This document shows positions 4,299-7,202 of a stretch of 7,202 nt of DNA, in pieces. Source of the DNA: Bacteroidales bacterium (lineage in GTDB: Bacteria > Bacteroidota > Bacteroidia > Bacteroidales > GCA-2748055); assembly GCA_029934875.1 (NCBI GenBank), contig JAOZLK010000224.1, positions 1 through 7,202 of the forward strand, in the 5' to 3' direction. The notes under the pieces are model-generated. The model did not search any database and was not told the origin of the DNA. It saw only the letters and a list, made by a program, of their open reading frames with translations. Position numbers and translations under genes: made by a program. Positions within the stretch are counted from its first letter, which is position 1, and every line of letters starts with the position of its first letter.

Positions 4299-7202
4299 AT
4301 GAAGAAGGTTAGAGAGCCATTGGCGATAATAGGTATAGGATGTAAGTTTCCGGGAAATGTTAACTCTCCGGAAGAGTTCTGGGAGTTAATTGTTAGCGGC
4401 GGGGATGGCGTCACAGAGGTCCCTGCAGATCGTTGGAATGTAGATGCTAAATTTTCACCAGACTTTAGAACTGCAGGAAAGATCAGTGTAAGAAAAGGTG
4501 GTTTTATCAAAGACATTGACAAATTTGATGCTCCCTTCTTCGGTATTTCACCCATGGAGGCTACTCGTATGGATCCCCAGCAAAGGATGGCTCTGGAGCT
4601 CTCATATGCAGCCATTGAGGATGCTGGTCTCACATTCAATGACCTGGACGGCTCACGAACTTCAGTATATATAGGAATCTCATCTCATGATTACGGTGAC
4701 ATTCAAAATTCTCCACTGGAACAGATCAACATAGGATCCCATACCAACCTGGGTTCGGCCCTTTGTATCACAGCAAACAGAATCTCGTATTTCTATAACC
4801 TGAAGGGTCCCAGTATGGCCCTTGACACCGCATGTTCATCCTCACTGAACGCAGTTCACATGGCCTGCAGAAGTATATGGGATAATGATGCCGATCTTGC
4901 TTTTGCCGGAGGGACAAACGCTATTCTTAAGCCTGAACCCCAGATGGGTTTTTCCAAAGGAGGTTTTCTTTCGCCTGATGGTATATGCTATGCCTTTGAT
5001 TCCCGTGCCAACGGATATATACGCAGTGAAGGTGCCGGTGTGATAATTATCAAGCCCCTTTCCCGCGCCATAGAAGACGGAGATCATATTTATACCACCA
5101 TCAGAGGATCCGGGGTGAACCAGGATGGAGCAACAAAGGGAATTTCTGTTCCCAGTGGTACAGCCCAGCGGGCGATGATCAAAATGGCATACGAGGATGC
5201 GGGAGTGGATACCCGCCAGGTAAAATATGTGGAGGCCCATGGTACCGGAACCTTTGTTGGTGATCCAATTGAAGCAAAATCTATCGGAAGTGTCGTTGGA
5301 AGCGAGCGGGATGACAATTGTTATATAGGATCGGTGAAATCAAATATCGGTCACCTGGAGCCTGCTTCGGGTATTGCAGGGATCATTAAGCTGGCCCTTG
5401 CCATGGAAAACAGGGTGATCCCTCCCAACATACATTTTAAAAAACCAAACCCGAACATTCCTTTCAATGAACTGAATCTGGAGGTGCCAGTTTCTGCCAT
5501 GAAATGGGATGATGAGGAAAACGGAAGCGTATATGGAGGTATAAATAATTTTGGTTTCGGGGGTGCCAATGTACACCTTGTGCTTGAAGGCATGCCAAGG
5601 GAGAAAGAGACAAAAAGGAAAGCTGAAGAGAAACTTCAAATTTGCACCCTCTCTGCCAGTGATCCACAGGCATTGAGAGAACTGACAGAGTCATACATTT
5701 CTTATTTCAGAGATGAGAATAATAAGGCCAGCCTTGAGGATATTTGTTATTCGTCGACTGTTCGCAGAACCCATCACAACAAGCGTTTGTCTGTTGTAGG
5801 CGCATCCAAAGAGGAGATGGCCGATCATCTTCAAAAGTATCTTGAGGGGGAGAATCTTACTGAAATTTCAGAAGGGAAAGGCATTGAAACCCAGGGAAAA
5901 GTTGCATTTGTTTTTTCAGGCCAGGGACCCCAGTGGTGGGCCATGGGCAGGCAACTTCTGGAAAATGAACCCTTGTTCCGGACAAACATTCAGAAACTGG
6001 ATGTCCTACTCGGTAAACATGCCGACTGGTCGCTCATTGAAGAGCTGACAAAGGATGAAGCGAGCTCCCGCATCAGTGAAACAAATATTGCGCAACCTGC
6101 TATCTTTTCCATCCAGATCGCCCTTTTTGAAATGTGGAAGGCACTGGGAATTCAGCCATCGGCCGTGGTTGGACACAGTATAGGAGAAGTGCCCGCAGCA
6201 TATGCTTCCGGGGCGTTGACCCTGGAACAGGCGGTCCTGCTCATTTTCCACAGAAGCCGTGTTCAGTTCAAGGCTACAGACAAGGGAAGGATGCTGGCAG
6301 CAGCTTTAACAATTGCTGATGCTAGCGCTTTAATCCAGGACAGGCAGGATAAGGTTTCCATTGCTGCAGTGAACGGTCCGGCCATGGTGTCGCTTGCCGG
6401 AGATACAGACGTGATTGAGCAGATTGCAGAGGAACTGGATAAGAAGGATGTATTTAACAGGATGCTTCAGATCAACGTTCCCTTTCATTGTCACCACATG
6501 GAACCCCTGAAGGAAGAATTGTTGGATTCATTGAAATCATTGAAACCTTCTGCAAGCATCATTCCCTTCTATTCAACGGTTACAGGAATGGTCCTCGACG
6601 GAGAGAAACTGGATAACAAATACTGGTATCGCAATGTCAGGGAAACAGTAAGTTTCACCAGCGCCATTGATGAAATGATCAATGACGGATTTGACACCTT
6701 TATTGAACTGGGGCCACACCCCATTCATGCCCTTGGTATTAATGACCTCCTGGAGGCCAGGCAGAAAAAAGGACTGGTCATTTCCTCCATCCGTAGACAG
6801 GAGGAAGAAAAGCGTACCTTCCTTTCCTCTGCAGGTCAACTCCATACCTATGGTCATTCCCTGAATTGGAAAGCGCTCTACAGCGATCCTCTTTACGTTT
6901 CTCTGCCAGCTTACCCCTGGCAAAAGGAGCGCTACTGGCTGGAAACCGAAGAAGGACTGAAGACACGATTGGGTGACTTCGTTCATCCCCACCTAAAAAG
7001 CAAAACAGTTTCCCAGAGAGAGAACAACAATATTATCTGGGATATAAACCTGGATAAAAGGTCACACCCCTACATTGATGACCACAAGGTTCAGGGCCCC
7101 ATCGTTTACCCGGGTGCCGGTCACGTTGAACTCTCCATATCAGCTGCGCTGGCTTCCTTTGGCGAGAAGTTTGAGTTCCTTGAGGACCTTAATTTTGAAA
7201 AT
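4299..7202 (+). CDS. Type I polyketide synthase, N-terminal KS-AT-DH part (runs off the right edge)
   Basis: One open frame of 968 codons runs from ATG 4299 to the window end with no stop. The start is fixed by an in-frame TGA at 4290-4292. A ketosynthase fills residues 6 to about 430: EPLAIIGIGCKFPG, DPQQR (92-96), active-site Cys179 in DTACSSS, His314 in EAHGTGT, His352 in KSNIGHLE, and the closing NFGFGGANVH. This complete triad supports decarboxylative Claisen condensation. A KS-AT linker follows (about 450-530). The acyltransferase (about 535-830) has GQGPQWW, nucleophile Ser627 in GHSIGE, and His730 in VPFH. Its ETNIAQ (594-599) and VPFH motifs are closer to malonyl-type ETGYAQ/HAFH than to methylmalonyl RVDVVQ/YASH, so malonyl-CoA is the likely extender. 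The post-AT linker LPAYPWQKERYWLE (869-882) leads into a dehydratase starting near HPHL (896), with catalytic His929 in HxxxGxxxxP (929-938). ER, KR, ACP and release domains, if present, lie outside the window. The protein is cytoplasmic. The product and whether the module is iterative cannot be told. Confidence 0.95.
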   Translation, partial: MKKVREPLAIIGIGCKFPGNVNSPEEFWELIVSGGDGVTEVPADRWNVDAKFSPDFRTAGKISVRKGGFIKDIDKFDAPFFGISPMEATRMDPQQRMALELSYAAIEDAGLTFNDLDGSRTSVYIGISSHDYGDIQNSPLEQINIGSHTNLGSALCITANRISYFYNLKGPSMALDTACSSSLNAVHMACRSIWDNDADLAFAGGTNAILKPEPQMGFSKGGFLSPDGICYAFDSRANGYIRSEGAGVIIIKPLSRAIEDGDHIYTTIRGSGVNQDGATKGISVPSGTAQRAMIKMAYEDAGVDTRQVKYVEAHGTGTFVGDPIEAKSIGSVVGSERDDNCYIGSVKSNIGHLEPASGIAGIIKLALAMENRVIPPNIHFKKPNPNIPFNELNLEVPVSAMKWDDEENGSVYGGINNFGFGGANVHLVLEGMPREKETKRKAEEKLQICTLSASDPQALRELTESYISYFRDENNKASLEDICYSSTVRRTHHNKRLSVVGASKEEMADHLQKYLEGENLTEISEGKGIETQGKVAFVFSGQGPQWWAMGRQLLENEPLFRTNIQKLDVLLGKHADWSLIEELTKDEASSRISETNIAQPAIFSIQIALFEMWKALGIQPSAVVGHSIGEVPAAYASGALTLEQAVLLIFHRSRVQFKATDKGRMLAAALTIADASALIQDRQDKVSIAAVNGPAMVSLAGDTDVIEQIAEELDKKDVFNRMLQINVPFHCHHMEPLKEELLDSLKSLKPSASIIPFYSTVTGMVLDGEKLDNKYWYRNVRETVSFTSAIDEMINDGFDTFIELGPHPIHALGINDLLEARQKKGLVISSIRRQEEEKRTFLSSAGQLHTYGHSLNWKALYSDPLYVSLPAYPWQKERYWLETEEGLKTRLGDFVHPHLKSKTVSQRENNNIIWDINLDKRSHPYIDDHKVQGPIVYPGAGHVELSISAALASFGEKFEFLEDLNFEN

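Noticed and set aside
4842..5240. A 132-codon open frame on the minus strand, and others in the 5090-5694 region
   Set aside because: They lie antisense to the KS-coding frame, whose conserved motifs run uninterrupted through the same bases. Their translations show no recognisable domain and are shadows.
6573..6992. A 139-codon minus-strand frame opposite the AT and DH
   Set aside because: It overlaps the AT end, the LPAYPWQKERYWLE linker and the DH start, all clearly coded on the plus strand.

Overview
The window looks like a chromosomal segment from a member of the Bacteroidota. The evidence is a GH127 lipoprotein of the Bacteroides/Prolixibacter style, start codons without convincing Shine-Dalgarno sequences, and exact copies of the Bacteroidota -7 promoter consensus TAnnTTTG upstream of genes. 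No RNA gene, CRISPR array, insertion sequence or phage element was seen. Genus-level placement is not possible from this sequence alone.

Layout, left to right. Positions 1-570 (minus strand) hold the decayed 5' part of a DHA2-type (EmrB/QacA-like) drug-efflux MFS gene. Four N-terminal helices are intact; the reading frame then breaks and about 60-70 codons are missing internally. Positions 747-2024 (minus) encode an intact 425-residue MFS permease of the solute-uptake type. A 122-bp divergent intergenic region follows. Positions 2147-4084 (plus) encode a complete 645-residue GH127 beta-L-arabinofuranosidase-like lipoprotein with its zinc/cysteine active site. A 214-bp AT-rich gap (4085-4298) carries a -7-like element.

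From 4299 to the right edge (plus) one uninterrupted reading frame of 968 codons encodes the N-terminal part of a large modular or iterative type I polyketide synthase. Its order is KS (Cys-His-His triad intact), KS-AT linker, AT (malonyl-type signature) and the first part of a DH hotdog fold (HxxxGxxxxP). It has no stop codon in the window, so it must continue to the right.

How the parts fit. The divergent MFS permease and GH127 lipoprotein make a small glycan-scavenging pair: the enzyme would release an L-arabinofuranose-type sugar and the permease could import it. There is no SusC/SusD pair, sensor or other glycosidase in view, so this is not a canonical polysaccharide utilization locus. 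The polyketide synthase is probably the start of a separate biosynthetic gene cluster whose left border is the 4085-4298 gap. It is the most interesting item here, but the window cuts it before the reductive domains, carrier protein and release domain, so its product cannot be predicted.
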